Positions 1 to 8,194 of a DNA stretch of 64,000 nucleotides are shown here, in pieces. The DNA is taken from the NCBI RefSeq assembly GCF_002441855.2, contig NZ_CP029487.1, positions 3,224,001-3,288,000 of the forward strand, given 5' to 3'. The stretch's first letter is position 1. Every line of letters starts with the position of its first letter. Both the position numbers and the translations under genes were made by a program. Origin of the DNA: Eubacterium maltosivorans. GTDB taxonomy: Bacteria > Bacillota > Clostridia > Eubacteriales > Eubacteriaceae. Under the pieces are notes generated by a model. It saw only the letters and a list, made by a program, of their open reading frames with translations. It was not told where the DNA came from and made no database searches.

Positions 1-275
1 CTGAGAACACAGTCTGGAGGAAGCGTATCCGGCAGGGTGCGCGTCAGAGCGATATGACCGCTCGAGAAAGAGCTGGGAAGGGAGATAGCGTTCTGGGGCG
101 CGCCGTCCGAGTTCAGGGTCCAGCCCTCATTGAGCCGCGCAGCCTCTCCGGTGTCAAAGGAGATATCCCCATTGGGGAGCAGGCAGGATAAAAGAAGCAG
201 GATAGCGCCGCCGGAGACCAGCAGGACTAAAAACAGGGCGGGAATAAAACGAAACTGGTTCTCCTTTATCTTCAC
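1..275 (-). CDS. N-terminus of a membrane-anchored protein, truncated by window edge
   Basis: Reading the minus strand from a GTG at 275, an open frame runs off the left edge (91 full codons). It starts VKIKENQFRFIPALFLV and has one strong hydrophobic segment at about residues 9-32, then an extracytoplasmic-looking stretch (LNEGWTLNSDG, ISLPSSFSSG). An AAAGGAG site lies 6 bases before the GTG, which decides the start. Clostridial sensor proteins (GGDEF or histidine kinase types) often begin like this with a lone anchor and a sensory ectodomain, but no catalytic domain is visible here, so the function is left open. Confidence 0.6.
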   Translation of the reverse strand, partial: MKIKENQFRFIPALFLVLLVSGGAILLLLSCLLPNGDISFDTGEAARLNEGWTLNSDGAPQNAISLPSSFSSGHIALTRTLPDTLPPDCVL

Positions 276-371
276 AACAGTATGCTCCTTTATCCGTATA
301 GTGATTCTATTGTAGCATACTTTAAGGAAAATAAAACAGAAAATGCGTTCATTAAGCTTAAGAAATAAAAA

Positions 372-404
372 AGGAGGTGGGGTGCGTTCTGCACCCCACC
401 TTCT
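372..404 (-). terminator. Terminator of the P-type ATPase gene; copy of a recurrent hairpin
   Basis: GGTGGGGTGC (376-385) pairs with GCACCCCACC (391-400) around the loop GTTCT, and flanking bases extend the stem. On the minus strand it is followed by a T-rich run and lies just after the ATPase stop codon. Near-identical stems occur at 6245-6276 and 17033-17069, and a decayed copy at about 12755-12792. Confidence 0.85.
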
Positions 405-406
405 GG

Positions 407-2818
407 TTAAATCAGCTTTCGGGCCTCCGGCAGCGGCAGGGGCAGCTTACGGACACGTTTTTGAAACCGGCGGCACAAAGCGACCAGAGCTGCCATCAAC
501 AGCGGCGAGAGGATCGTAAAGCCGCCGAGGGTAATAAAACCCTCCAGAGACAGCGGGCTGAGATGGAACAGAGGGCCAAACAGAAAGGCTGCGCCGAAAA
601 ATCCAAGGCCCATGGCGGCAATGAGACCGGCCCGCGGCAGATTCAGAGGCTGACAGAGCACAAACAGCACCAGAAGCCCGGCAATGCCTGCAAGCAGCGT
701 ACAGATGGTGGAAAGCTGCTCCAGAGGCAGCCCGAGGGATGTCCCGACAACCAAGACCGCCAGAATATTAAAGGCGTTCAGCAGACCGCCGGGCAGCGCG
801 CTCAGCAGCACATTTTTCAAAAAGTGGCCGCGCACCTGACTGTAGGAAGGCTCAAAGGTCAGGGCAAAGGATGGAATGCCAATCATCAGTCCGCTGATGA
901 GGGTGATGTGTATGGGCAGGAAGGGATAGGGGATGGCGGCAAACAGCAGAACCACGGACAGAATAAAGGAAAAAATATTCTTGACCAGAAACAGCGCCGC
1001 AGACCGTTCAATATTGTTGATGACCCGCCGCCCCTCTTTTACAATCTGGGGCATCGCGGAAAAATCCGAATCCAGCAGTACCATCTGAGAGGCATGCTGG
1101 GCCGCTTCGCTGCCAGCGGCCATGGCGATGCTGCAATCCGCCTCTTTGAGGGCCAGCACATCGTTGACCCCGTCCCCGATCATGGCGACTGTGTGGCCGT
1201 TGGCCTTCAGCCCGCGGATCAGCCGGCGTTTCTGCTCAGGCGTTACCCGCCCAAAAACGTTGTGGCTTTCGGCTTCAGCCGAGAGGTCCGTGCCTTCGGG
1301 CAGCACACTGGCATCCAGGTAGGCGCCGGCGCCATTGATCCCAGCCCGCCCGGCAATTTCCGACACGGCCTCAGCATTGTCGCCGGAGATTACCTTGATG
1401 GTAACACCCTGCTCCTTAAAGTAAGCCAGTGTCTCGTGGACATCCTTCCGGAGCTTGTCCGAGAGAATGATAAATCCCAGAGGCGTTAAGGTCTCTGTCT
1501 CCGGCGCATCGTCGGCCGAAACGGTTCCGCGGGCAAACAGCAGCACCCGCTGTCCTGAGGTCAGATAAGGCTTCAGCAGAGAGTCGAACCGTGGGGCGGC
1601 TGCTCCCAGAAGCCTTTCCGGCGCGCCCAGAAAGCAGGCGTCGCCATCCTCATAGACGATCGCGTTCCATTTGCGTTCAGAGGAAAAGGGGATTTCCCGC
1701 CGGACAGGGGGCGCTTTATCCGCTGGGCCAAAATATCGGGCAAGGGCTGTGGCCGTAGCGTTTTCCGACGTGCTGGCGCTCAGAAAAACGGCCAGCTCCT
1801 GACCAAAGGCAGCCCTGGAGCAATTTGCCAGCGGAAGGACTTTGGCCACCTCCATCACGCCCTCGGTCAGGGTGCCGGTTTTATCCAGACACAGCGTGTC
1901 GACCCGGGCCAGGTTCTCGATGCAGGACAGCTCGTGGACCAGTGTTCTGCGGCGGGCCAGGTTCATCACGCTCACTGCCAGGGCAATGTTGACCAGCAGG
2001 TACAGCCCCTCCGGGATCATGCCCACCATGGCTGCCACCGTGGAGCTGACTGCATAAGGGACGCCTGTGTTTAAGAGCGCGCTCTGTTTAAAAAACATGA
2101 TGAGCCCGAGTGGAATAATGCCAATGCCGATAAATTTCAGCAGGCGGTCCAGGTCGCGCATCATCTCTGAACGGTGCTTTTTGCGGCGCTTGGCCTCCCG
2201 GGTGATGCTGGCAGCGTAAGCGTCATCGCCTACCCGGTCCAGTCTCGCTGAGCAGCGGCCTGATACGACAAAACTGCCAGACAGCAGGGTATCGCCGGGA
2301 CGCTTGACGATGATGTCCGACTCGCCGGTGAGCAGGGATTCGTTGACCTCTGCTGTGCCCTCGCATAAAATGGCGTCCGCGCAGATCGAGCTGCCTGGTC
2401 CAAAGTGTACGATATCGTCTAAAACCAGCTCAGACGGCGGCAGAGACAGCACCCTGCCGTCCCGTACCACGCGGGTATTCTGTTCAGAGAGCAGCGTGAT
2501 TTTATCCAGCGTGCGCTTTACCTTTAGTTCCTGGACAATGCCGATGAGAACATTGACTACAACAATGCCAATAAACAACATATCGGTATAGGCTTTGACC
2601 AGAAAAAGACAGAACGCCAGCGCAAAGAACAGAAAATTGAAAAAGGTAAAGATGTTGTCAAAAATGATCTGCCCTTCCGTTTTTGAGAGCTGTTCCTTTG
2701 TCTGGTTGTGCCAGCCGGCTTTTTTCCGCTGAGCGGCCTCAGCACTGCTCAGTCCGGCAGAGGGCGGCGGTGTCAGGCGTGTGATGGGCGGGCGGTTGTG
2801 TGAGTGCTGCTTTTTCAT
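407..2818 (-). CDS. HAD-IC family P-type cation ATPase
   Basis: An 803-residue P-type ATPase of the inner membrane that would couple ATP hydrolysis to cation movement. Visible in order: N-terminal cytosolic part and a membrane pair (about residues 50-95), actuator loop with LLTGESD, a membrane helix with the ion-site motif IPEGL, phosphorylation motif DKTGTLTEG, nucleotide domain, hinge GDGVNDVLALKEAD, and six C-terminal helices. There is no N-terminal heavy-metal CXXC domain and no CPC motif, which argues against a copper or zinc exporter. The PEGL motif and compact layout recall the CtpE/Exp7-like group, some of which handle calcium; the substrate is not determinable here. It is a single gene with its own terminator. 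Confidence 0.9.
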   Translation of the reverse strand: MKKQHSHNRPPITRLTPPPSAGLSSAEAAQRKKAGWHNQTKEQLSKTEGQIIFDNIFTFFNFLFFALAFCLFLVKAYTDMLFIGIVVVNVLIGIVQELKVKRTLDKITLLSEQNTRVVRDGRVLSLPPSELVLDDIVHFGPGSSICADAILCEGTAEVNESLLTGESDIIVKRPGDTLLSGSFVVSGRCSARLDRVGDDAYAASITREAKRRKKHRSEMMRDLDRLLKFIGIGIIPLGLIMFFKQSALLNTGVPYAVSSTVAAMVGMIPEGLYLLVNIALAVSVMNLARRRTLVHELSCIENLARVDTLCLDKTGTLTEGVMEVAKVLPLANCSRAAFGQELAVFLSASTSENATATALARYFGPADKAPPVRREIPFSSERKWNAIVYEDGDACFLGAPERLLGAAAPRFDSLLKPYLTSGQRVLLFARGTVSADDAPETETLTPLGFIILSDKLRKDVHETLAYFKEQGVTIKVISGDNAEAVSEIAGRAGINGAGAYLDASVLPEGTDLSAEAESHNVFGRVTPEQKRRLIRGLKANGHTVAMIGDGVNDVLALKEADCSIAMAAGSEAAQHASQMVLLDSDFSAMPQIVKEGRRVINNIERSAALFLVKNIFSFILSVVLLFAAIPYPFLPIHITLISGLMIGIPSFALTFEPSYSQVRGHFLKNVLLSALPGGLLNAFNILAVLVVGTSLGLPLEQLSTICTLLAGIAGLLVLFVLCQPLNLPRAGLIAAMGLGFFGAAFLFGPLFHLSPLSLEGFITLGGFTILSPLLMAALVALCRRFQKRVRKLPLPLPEARKLI

Positions 2819-3226
2819 CCTGCTTATGGATCCTTTCGTTTTCGTTAAAGCTATTGTATCAGCAAAATCTTACTGTCGACTCGTCAAAATTCTTACTTTT
2901 TTGTTAAGATTGCGGAAAACCGCTTAACAGAATAAAAATCTTAAAATCTATAATATTTTGAAAAAATATTTTTATAAAAAGATGCGTTAGCTAAATGAAT
3001 TAAAGATCAAAATAAAGATAAAAGAAAAAAGTTTAAATACTAATTTAAAAAATAAACAAGAAAAAGGATGTATGAAAACAAAAAAATAAACGTTTTCTCT
3101 AATCTGATAAGAAAAATCCTGGTATTATCAGAAATGATAAAATGGATTTGTCTAAAAAATCGTAAAAAATACAATGAAACGGCCGGATAAAGCCATAAAA
3201 ACATAAGATTTCCGAAAAACGAAAAG
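2819..3226. other. AT-rich intergenic region upstream of the first mttB-family gene
   Basis: No coding frame is credible in this stretch. The left end must carry the promoter of the P-type ATPase on the minus strand (a TACAAT-like -10 lies near 2850). The rest is very AT-rich and holds the dyad at 3104-3131, in the position expected for an activator site of the sigma-54 promoter that follows. Confidence 0.5.
3104..3131. promoter_or_regulatory. Candidate upstream activator site (dyad)
   Basis: CTGATAA (3104-3110) and TTATCAG (3125-3131) form an inverted repeat with 14 bases between the arms, about 100 bp upstream of the -24 element. Bacterial enhancer-binding proteins bind such dyads 80-200 bp upstream of sigma-54 promoters. 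The sequence shows the dyad; its role is inferred. Confidence 0.45.
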
Positions 3227-3243
3227 TTGGCACAGGACTTGCA
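3227..3243 (+). promoter_or_regulatory. Sigma-54 (-24/-12) promoter of the mttB-family gene
   Basis: TTGGCACAGGACTTGCA matches the RpoN consensus TGGCAC-N5-TTGCA exactly. The invariant GG (3229-3230) and GC (3241-3242) are separated by the required 10 bases. The predicted start lies near 3254, leaving a 45-base leader. No sigma-70 type promoter of similar quality is seen nearby. Transcription would need an ATP-driven enhancer-binding activator, which is not encoded next to the gene. Confidence 0.85.
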
Positions 3244-3298
3244 TTAGTATAAAGGCATAAGCTAGCTAAGAAAAAATAAAAGAACGAGGAGAAGGGTT

Positions 3299-4753
3299 AT
3301 GTTAAAAGGAAACTTATTTGACACATTTTATTCAAAGGAAGATATCGAACTGATACACGAGAGCGTGCTGAGAGTATTCAACGAAGTCGGCGTAAAGTTT
3401 GAATACGAAGAAGCACTGGAACTGTTCAAGAAACACGGCGCCCGGGTTGAGGGAGACCTGGTATTCATTCCAGAGGAATTACTCAACAAAGCATTGAGCA
3501 CCATCCCGGAATCATTTGAAATCGTGGGACCAGAAAGCAAGCTGGAAATCGGAATCGGCAAAGGCTTAGTGGTTGCGCCGACCAACGGCTGCCCGAACCT
3601 GGAAGACTGGGACGGCAACTACCGCCAGACCAACGCAGACGATCTGGAAAACTTCTACAAAATCATCAATACCAGCGATGTTTACGGCATCTCCAGTCAG
3701 GTAGCCGCCGATATCCCAGGCTTTGAGAACTGCCCGACCGAATCCGCCCTGGCCCAGATGGCCATGATGGCAAAATATTCCAGAAAGCCCATGTACAATA
3801 TCTTAGGGATCACCCCGCACAACTACAAACGCGGCAACGCCCGAGAAGGCGCGCGGGAATGCGTCCAGCTGATCAAGAAATACATGGATAACTTCGACGA
3901 TTACGTCTGCTACTCCGGCATGTGCGTGCTGCCGCCGCTGACCGTCGGGACCGACGCGCTGGAACACTACTTCGCCTTTGCCGAAGAAAAACAGCCGATC
4001 ACCATCACCACCTGCTCCATGACCAATATGACCGCACCGCCGTCACTGATGGGCTCCATCGTCGCCGACTTTGCCAACATGCTGGCCGTGGCCGTGATGA
4101 TCCAGCTGATCGAACCCGGCTTACCGGTGATCTTAAGCCCATTCTCATCCGTATCCGATATGCGTGAAGTCCGGCTGATGACCGGCGCACCCGAATTCCT
4201 GATGATCATGTCCGGCCACATCGCCATGGGCGATTACTACCGCATCCCCGTCCGCTGCTCCGGCGCCCTGGCCGACGGCTTCACCTACGACTACCAGGCC
4301 GGCGTAGAAAGCACCCTGGGCGCCCTGGCCGTGGCCCTGTCCAATGCCTGCATCCTGCCCCATGCCTCCGGCGACCTGTCCAACTTCAACCTGCTCAGCT
4401 TCCCGAAATTCATGATGGACGAAGAAATGCTGCGCTACATGAAACGGCTCCACGACGGCGTGGCCATCTCCGAAAAGAAAGCCAACGTCGAGCTGATCAA
4501 AAAAGTAGGCCCACGCGGCGTATACCTGAAGGGCAGAACCCCCAAAGACTACCGCGAAGAAACCTACCTCACCAGCCCCGTATTCAACCGCGGCACCTGC
4601 AACGAAGAAGGCCGTGCAGCAACCCCGCCGATCGAAGAACGCGCTTACAAAGTCTACAAAGAAAGAATCGACAGCTTCGAATTACCGGATATGACAAAAG
4701 CCCAGAAAGACCTGCTGAACGAACACCTTCCAGAAAAATTCAAGATCAAATAA
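3299..4753 (+). CDS. MttB-family (non-pyrrolysine) methylamine:corrinoid methyltransferase
   Basis: A 484-residue TIM-barrel protein of the trimethylamine methyltransferase (COG5598) superfamily. The frame has no in-frame TAG, so it lacks the pyrrolysine of true MttB. Members without it (MtgB, MtpB, MtcB types) demethylate quaternary amines such as glycine betaine, proline betaine or carnitine and pass the methyl group to a corrinoid protein. The start follows a GAGGAG site. The next genes are MFS and BCCT carriers, consistent with quaternary-amine use. No corrinoid protein or MtqA-like partner lies in this window. The 3' half is unusually C-rich at third positions, suggesting strong expression. 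Which betaine is the substrate cannot be told from sequence alone. Confidence 0.88.
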   Translation: MLKGNLFDTFYSKEDIELIHESVLRVFNEVGVKFEYEEALELFKKHGARVEGDLVFIPEELLNKALSTIPESFEIVGPESKLEIGIGKGLVVAPTNGCPNLEDWDGNYRQTNADDLENFYKIINTSDVYGISSQVAADIPGFENCPTESALAQMAMMAKYSRKPMYNILGITPHNYKRGNAREGARECVQLIKKYMDNFDDYVCYSGMCVLPPLTVGTDALEHYFAFAEEKQPITITTCSMTNMTAPPSLMGSIVADFANMLAVAVMIQLIEPGLPVILSPFSSVSDMREVRLMTGAPEFLMIMSGHIAMGDYYRIPVRCSGALADGFTYDYQAGVESTLGALAVALSNACILPHASGDLSNFNLLSFPKFMMDEEMLRYMKRLHDGVAISEKKANVELIKKVGPRGVYLKGRTPKDYREETYLTSPVFNRGTCNEEGRAATPPIEERAYKVYKERIDSFELPDMTKAQKDLLNEHLPEKFKIK

Positions 4754-4766
4754 AAAGTATCTTTCC

Positions 4767-4796
4767 GAATTGGCGGAGCAGGAGCCCCGCCAATTC
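4767..4796 (+). terminator. First terminator-like hairpin after the mttB-family gene
   Basis: GAATTGGCGG (4767-4776) pairs perfectly with CCGCCAATTC (4787-4796) over a 10-base loop, 13 bases after the stop codon. The following ATTTCTT is only moderately T-rich. Confidence 0.7.
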
Positions 4797-4835
4797 ATTT
4801 CTTACCAGGATTTTTCATTGTTAATCTTTGACCAT

Positions 4836-4874
4836 AAACGGTCTGGACAAAAGAGACAGACCGTTTAAAATGAT
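4836..4874 (+). terminator. Second terminator between the mttB-family gene and the MFS gene
   Basis: AAACGGTCTG (4836-4845) pairs with CAGACCGTTT (4857-4866), and a TTTTTT run follows at about 4873. Two hairpins in a row should sharply reduce read-through from the sigma-54 promoter into the transporter genes. Confidence 0.7.
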
Positions 4875-4895
4875 TTTTTACATATAAAGGGGGAA

Positions 4896-4917
4896 GATAC
4901 GGCCTGAAAGCCGTATC
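4896..4917 (+). promoter_or_regulatory. Hairpin between a strong ribosome site and the MFS start codon
   Basis: GATACGGC (4896-4903) pairs with GCCGTATC (4910-4917) around CTGAAA. The best Shine-Dalgarno sequence, AAAGGGGGAAG, lies just 5' of it, about 28 bases from the ATG at 4926. Folding would bring that site close to the start; otherwise initiation relies on the weak AAGAAG beside the ATG. Confidence 0.45.
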
Positions 4918-4925
4918 AAAGAAGA

Positions 4926-6218
4926 ATGAAAACAAATAAGAAAGAGGTCAACTACACGCAGCTGTCCAAATTCAGGCGCGCGCTGCTCATCTTTCTGTCC
5001 GGCGCGGGCAGCGGTATTATCTATGTTCCAGTATATTTAAAAAATGTTTTTTATGAACCCCTGCTCATGGGACTCAATATCACCAATGCCCAGCTCGGGT
5101 TTTTATCCGGGATGTACGGCATTATGGCCACCATTCTCTATATTCCATGTGGGATTGTGGCAGACAAGGTGCGGCTTAAGACACTGGCAGCCGGTGGGTT
5201 TATCAGTACCGCCGCCGTGGTGTACTGGTACGCGTCCCTGCCCTCCTACCCAGTTCTGGTCTTGATTTTCGCCGTTATGGCAGTGACAACCATTCTCATT
5301 TTCTGGGGCTGCCGTTACAAGCTGTTGCGCTTTGCCGCCGCAGAGGAAGACTACCCCGCCGTTGTGGGCGTCAGCTACGCACTGTATGGCCTCGGCGGAC
5401 TGGCCATCAACGCCGTTACCCTGGCCGTATTTAACGCGATGCCCGATTACCGCGTGGGCGTCAGCGTTTCACTGATTTTCCTGGCAAGTGTCATCCTGGT
5501 GCTTGGGATCATCTCCTTATTCGCGATACCAAAGTTTGAAGGTGAAGTGAACCCAGACCCAGATAAGAAGTTTAATATCAACGAATTTATTGAAGCACTC
5601 AAGCATCCAGGGGTCTGGCTGGCCAGCGGCACCCTGTTCTTTGTCATGATTGTCTACATGGGCATGAACTACACCACCCCATATCTCACCGACGCGTTCC
5701 TGGCGCCGTTGACACTGGTCAGCATCATCGGGATGATCCGTTACTATGGGATCGCCATCATCTCCGCGCCGCTGCTGGGCGGGATCGCCAAAAAAGTCAA
5801 CTCACCCTCCAAGACCATTCTGGTGGTCATGGCCGCCTGCGCAATCTGCTGCTTCGCCTATATTTTACTGCCGCAGACGGCAGGCTTCCTGATGGCCGCC
5901 ATTGTCATCACCCTGGTATTGGGCTTCCTGGCCAACGGCGCTTACGGCGTGGCCTCCTCTGTTTTAACCGAAACCCATGTGCCAGCCCATATCTTTGGCG
6001 CGGCCTCCGGGCTTTTGTCCGTCATCGGTTTTCTGCCAGAAAGCTTTATGCATCAGCTGTTTGGCAGCTTCATTGACAAGTACGCGGTTCAGGGCTACAC
6101 CTATATTTTCATTTGCCTGACCGTCAGCGCGGTGATCGCCATCGGCGGCTGCATCGCCACTCAGATTTATATGAAGAAAAAATATCCTAAGGACGATGTG
6201 TCGGCGGTAGAAGAATAA
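4926..6218 (+). CDS. MFS transporter (nitrate/oxalate-like 12-helix carrier)
   Basis: A 430-residue polytopic membrane protein with about 12 hydrophobic helices in two six-helix halves, split by a charged central loop at about residues 195-225 (EGEVNPDPDKKFN). The start of the second helix and loop carries the MFS-A type motif GIVADKVRLKT. The fold is that of a proton or metabolite symporter of the inner membrane. It sits between the MttB-family gene and a BCCT carrier, all on the plus strand, so it probably moves a substrate or product of quaternary-amine demethylation, such as the amine or the demethylated residue. The ligand itself is not readable from the sequence. Confidence 0.85.
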   Translation: MKTNKKEVNYTQLSKFRRALLIFLSGAGSGIIYVPVYLKNVFYEPLLMGLNITNAQLGFLSGMYGIMATILYIPCGIVADKVRLKTLAAGGFISTAAVVYWYASLPSYPVLVLIFAVMAVTTILIFWGCRYKLLRFAAAEEDYPAVVGVSYALYGLGGLAINAVTLAVFNAMPDYRVGVSVSLIFLASVILVLGIISLFAIPKFEGEVNPDPDKKFNINEFIEALKHPGVWLASGTLFFVMIVYMGMNYTTPYLTDAFLAPLTLVSIIGMIRYYGIAIISAPLLGGIAKKVNSPSKTILVVMAACAICCFAYILLPQTAGFLMAAIVITLVLGFLANGAYGVASSVLTETHVPAHIFGAASGLLSVIGFLPESFMHQLFGSFIDKYAVQGYTYIFICLTVSAVIAIGGCIATQIYMKKKYPKDDVSAVEE

Positions 6219-6244
6219 ATCGATAATAAGATGACATTAAAAAA

Positions 6245-6276
6245 GGAGGTGGGGTGCGTTTCGCACCCCACCTTAT
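6245..6276. repeat. Copy of the recurrent GGTGGGGTGC hairpin
   Basis: GGTGGGGTGCG (6248-6258) pairs perfectly with CGCACCCCACC (6262-6272) with the loop TTT. It lies between two plus-strand genes with its A-rich tract on the 5' side, so it is not an ideal terminator in the direction of transcription. Its near-identity to the stems at 376-400 and 17033-17069 marks it as a repeated element. Confidence 0.75.
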
Positions 6277-6294
6277 GAAAGAGAGGGGAAGCTT

Positions 6295-7818
6295 ATGGAA
6301 GGTCAGGGTAAAAAAAATATCGATAAAACAATGATTGGGGTTGTGCTTGCGTTTATCGTGATTGTTTGCGCCTGCCTGTTTATCAGTCCGGATTGGAGTA
6401 AATGGATCATCAACAGTGTCAACAGCTTTATTGCGACCAATCTTGGCTTTGTATATGTATGGATTGTGTTTATATCCATTATTCTGTGTATTGTTCTGGG
6501 AACCAGCAAGTTTAAAAATATTAAGCTGGGCGAAGGTGAAAAGGAATACAGTGAGTTCTCGTGGGCATCGATGATGTTCTGTGCCTCTATGGCGGCTGGT
6601 TTCCTTTACTGGGGCAGTATCGAATGGGTTTTCCATTATATGGCGCCGCCCTACGGCGTGGACGCGCAGAGTGTGAAAGCAGCTGAATACGCTGCGACGC
6701 TGCCGCTTTTCCACTGGGGTATTTCCGCCTGGAGTGTCTATTTGATACCGGCCGTAGCCTTTGCGTTTGTGCATTTTAACCTGAAACAGGAAAAGTTTGA
6801 TGTGGCCAACGTGTGCCGCGAAATTCTGGGGGACCGGGTTGACGGGCCGCTGGGGAAGGTCATCAATATTTTCTTTATCTTTGGCCTTTTGGGCGGTGTC
6901 GGCACTGCGCTCGGCATTGGCTCGCCTCTGGTTTCTGCCTGCCTCAACAAGCTTTTTGGCATTGAGGACACCCCGGTTCTGCGGTTTGGGGTTATGGTTC
7001 TGGTTACCTGCATTTTTACCATCAGTGCTTACAAGGGCATTAAGCGCGGGATTAAAATCCTCAGTGACATCAATATTTTTCTCATGCTGGCGGCTGTGGT
7101 CATTCTCTTTGTTTTAGGGAACACGACCTTTATTATCAAAATGCAGACCACGTCCCTGGGCATCATGCTTCAGGAATTTATTCATATGAGCACCTATATG
7201 GACCCGGTGAACAACAGCGGTCATCCTGAGACCTGGATTGTTTTCTACTGGGCCTGGTGGATGTCCTATTCCATCTTTATGGGCCTGTTCATCGCTAAAA
7301 TTTCAAAGGGGAGAACCATCAAGCAGGTAATCTTCGGGGGTCTTGGCTATGGCTTCCTGGGTTCCTTTGTATTCTTTTCCATTTTTGGCAATTATTTTAT
7401 GGACCAGCAGCTCAGCGGCGCCTACGATGTGGTTAAGGGCGTGACGGAAATGGGCGGTCCGGCCACCGTGGTTGATGTTTACAGCAAGCTCCCCATCGGT
7501 ACAGTGTTTGTCGTCGCGATTTTAATCACCTCCATTATTTCGATGGCCACCAATTTTGACTCGGCCGCTTATACGCTGGCCATGGTTTCCTCTAAAAAGA
7601 TCCAGCTTGGTGAACGCCCGAGTAAACGGCTGACCATTTTCTGGGCTTTCTGCATGGCCGCGATTCCAATGGTGCTGATGGTATTCGGCGGATCGCTGGC
7701 AGAGCTGCAGACCCTGTCGATTATCATGGCGCTGCCAACCTGTCTGGTGTATGCCATTATTATCATCAGCTGTTTCAAAATGCTTAAAAAATATTATGAA
7801 GAAAACAACAAGTTGTAG
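6295..7818 (+). CDS. BCCT-family betaine/carnitine/choline transporter
   Basis: A 507-residue inner-membrane carrier with about 12 helices. The BCCT signature is plain: the tryptophan-rich segment FYWAWWMSYSIFMGLFIAK (about residues 315-333) that lines the quaternary-ammonium site, with a further YWGSIEW motif near residue 105. BCCT proteins import glycine betaine, choline, carnitine or related zwitterions by sodium or proton symport or by exchange. It starts at the ATG preceded by GAGAGGGGAAG. Together with the upstream MttB-family enzyme it forms a plausible uptake-and-demethylation unit. It has no long C-terminal osmosensing tail, which favours a catabolic carrier over an osmotically gated one. 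Confidence 0.92.
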   Translation: MEGQGKKNIDKTMIGVVLAFIVIVCACLFISPDWSKWIINSVNSFIATNLGFVYVWIVFISIILCIVLGTSKFKNIKLGEGEKEYSEFSWASMMFCASMAAGFLYWGSIEWVFHYMAPPYGVDAQSVKAAEYAATLPLFHWGISAWSVYLIPAVAFAFVHFNLKQEKFDVANVCREILGDRVDGPLGKVINIFFIFGLLGGVGTALGIGSPLVSACLNKLFGIEDTPVLRFGVMVLVTCIFTISAYKGIKRGIKILSDINIFLMLAAVVILFVLGNTTFIIKMQTTSLGIMLQEFIHMSTYMDPVNNSGHPETWIVFYWAWWMSYSIFMGLFIAKISKGRTIKQVIFGGLGYGFLGSFVFFSIFGNYFMDQQLSGAYDVVKGVTEMGGPATVVDVYSKLPIGTVFVVAILITSIISMATNFDSAAYTLAMVSSKKIQLGERPSKRLTIFWAFCMAAIPMVLMVFGGSLAELQTLSIIMALPTCLVYAIIIISCFKMLKKYYEENNKL

Positions 7819-7937
7819 AGATTAGAAAGCTTTAGACCAAAATACCTCATAAAACCAAGCTGTACGGGGCTTTTGGCAAGGGATATCTGATTCCTGTAAT
7901 ATAGTAAGGAGAGGCTGAGAATACGGTTAAAATGGCT

Positions 7938-7962
7938 ATGCGGCGCCTGCCAGGCGCCGCAT
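7938..7962 (+). terminator. GC-rich hairpin downstream of the BCCT gene
   Basis: ATGCGGCGCCTG (7938-7949) and CAGGCGCCGCAT (7951-7962) are exact inverted arms separated by one base. A short T-rich stretch (ATTTGCTTTTCC) follows. It is the likely end of the methyltransferase-transporter region. Confidence 0.7.
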
Positions 7963-8017
7963 ATTTGCTTTTCCAACGCTTAAGAGCCGCTTAAATTCAG
8001 CGAATTCACACGAGATG

Positions 8018-8142
8018 TTCATAAAACCATCACAATGGGGTATTATAATCACTGTAAAGTTAAAGATACAGCGGACAATCCCCTGCCGCATTGTGGTGGG
8101 TTAACATATACTTTTTCATTTCTTTTCCTTATTTTTACAAAG
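8018..8142 (+). ncRNA. Candidate small RNA: orphan promoter followed by a structured stretch without an ORF
   Basis: TTCATA (8018-8023), 17 bases, then TATTAT (8041-8046, overlapping TATAAT at 8044-8049) resemble a sigma-70 promoter. No coding frame follows. The stretch 8077-8102 can fold (AATCC with GGGTT, CCGC with GTGG inside), and the strong hairpin at 8143-8188 would end the transcript after roughly 135 bases. This rests on layout alone. The rest of the gap after the BCCT gene (7963-8017) holds nothing I recognise. Confidence 0.3.
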
Positions 8143-8188
8143 CAAAAGCTGCCGTCCATGGGATAATGGCCATGGACGGCAGCTTTTG
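8143..8188. terminator. Bidirectional terminator beside the Rrf2 gene
   Basis: A 19-bp perfect stem: 8143-8161 (ending GTCCATGG) pairs with 8170-8188 (starting CCATGGAC) over the loop GATAATGG, with A and T runs on both flanks. It lies 6 bases after the stop codon of the minus-strand Rrf2 gene. Confidence 0.85.
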
Positions 8189-8194
8189 TCCGTT

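Noticed and set aside
377-1489. A 370-codon plus-strand frame opposite the P-type ATPase
   Set aside because: It is antisense to well-conserved ATPase motifs, is very rich in Q, G, K and R, has no ribosome site and resembles no protein family.
3299-4753. True pyrrolysine-containing trimethylamine methyltransferase
   Set aside because: No in-frame TAG interrupts the gene, and the same is true of the copy at 61546.
7890-7930. GGCTGAGAATACGG resembling part of a TPP riboswitch
   Set aside because: The other conserved segments of the TPP aptamer are missing and no gene follows at the right distance.
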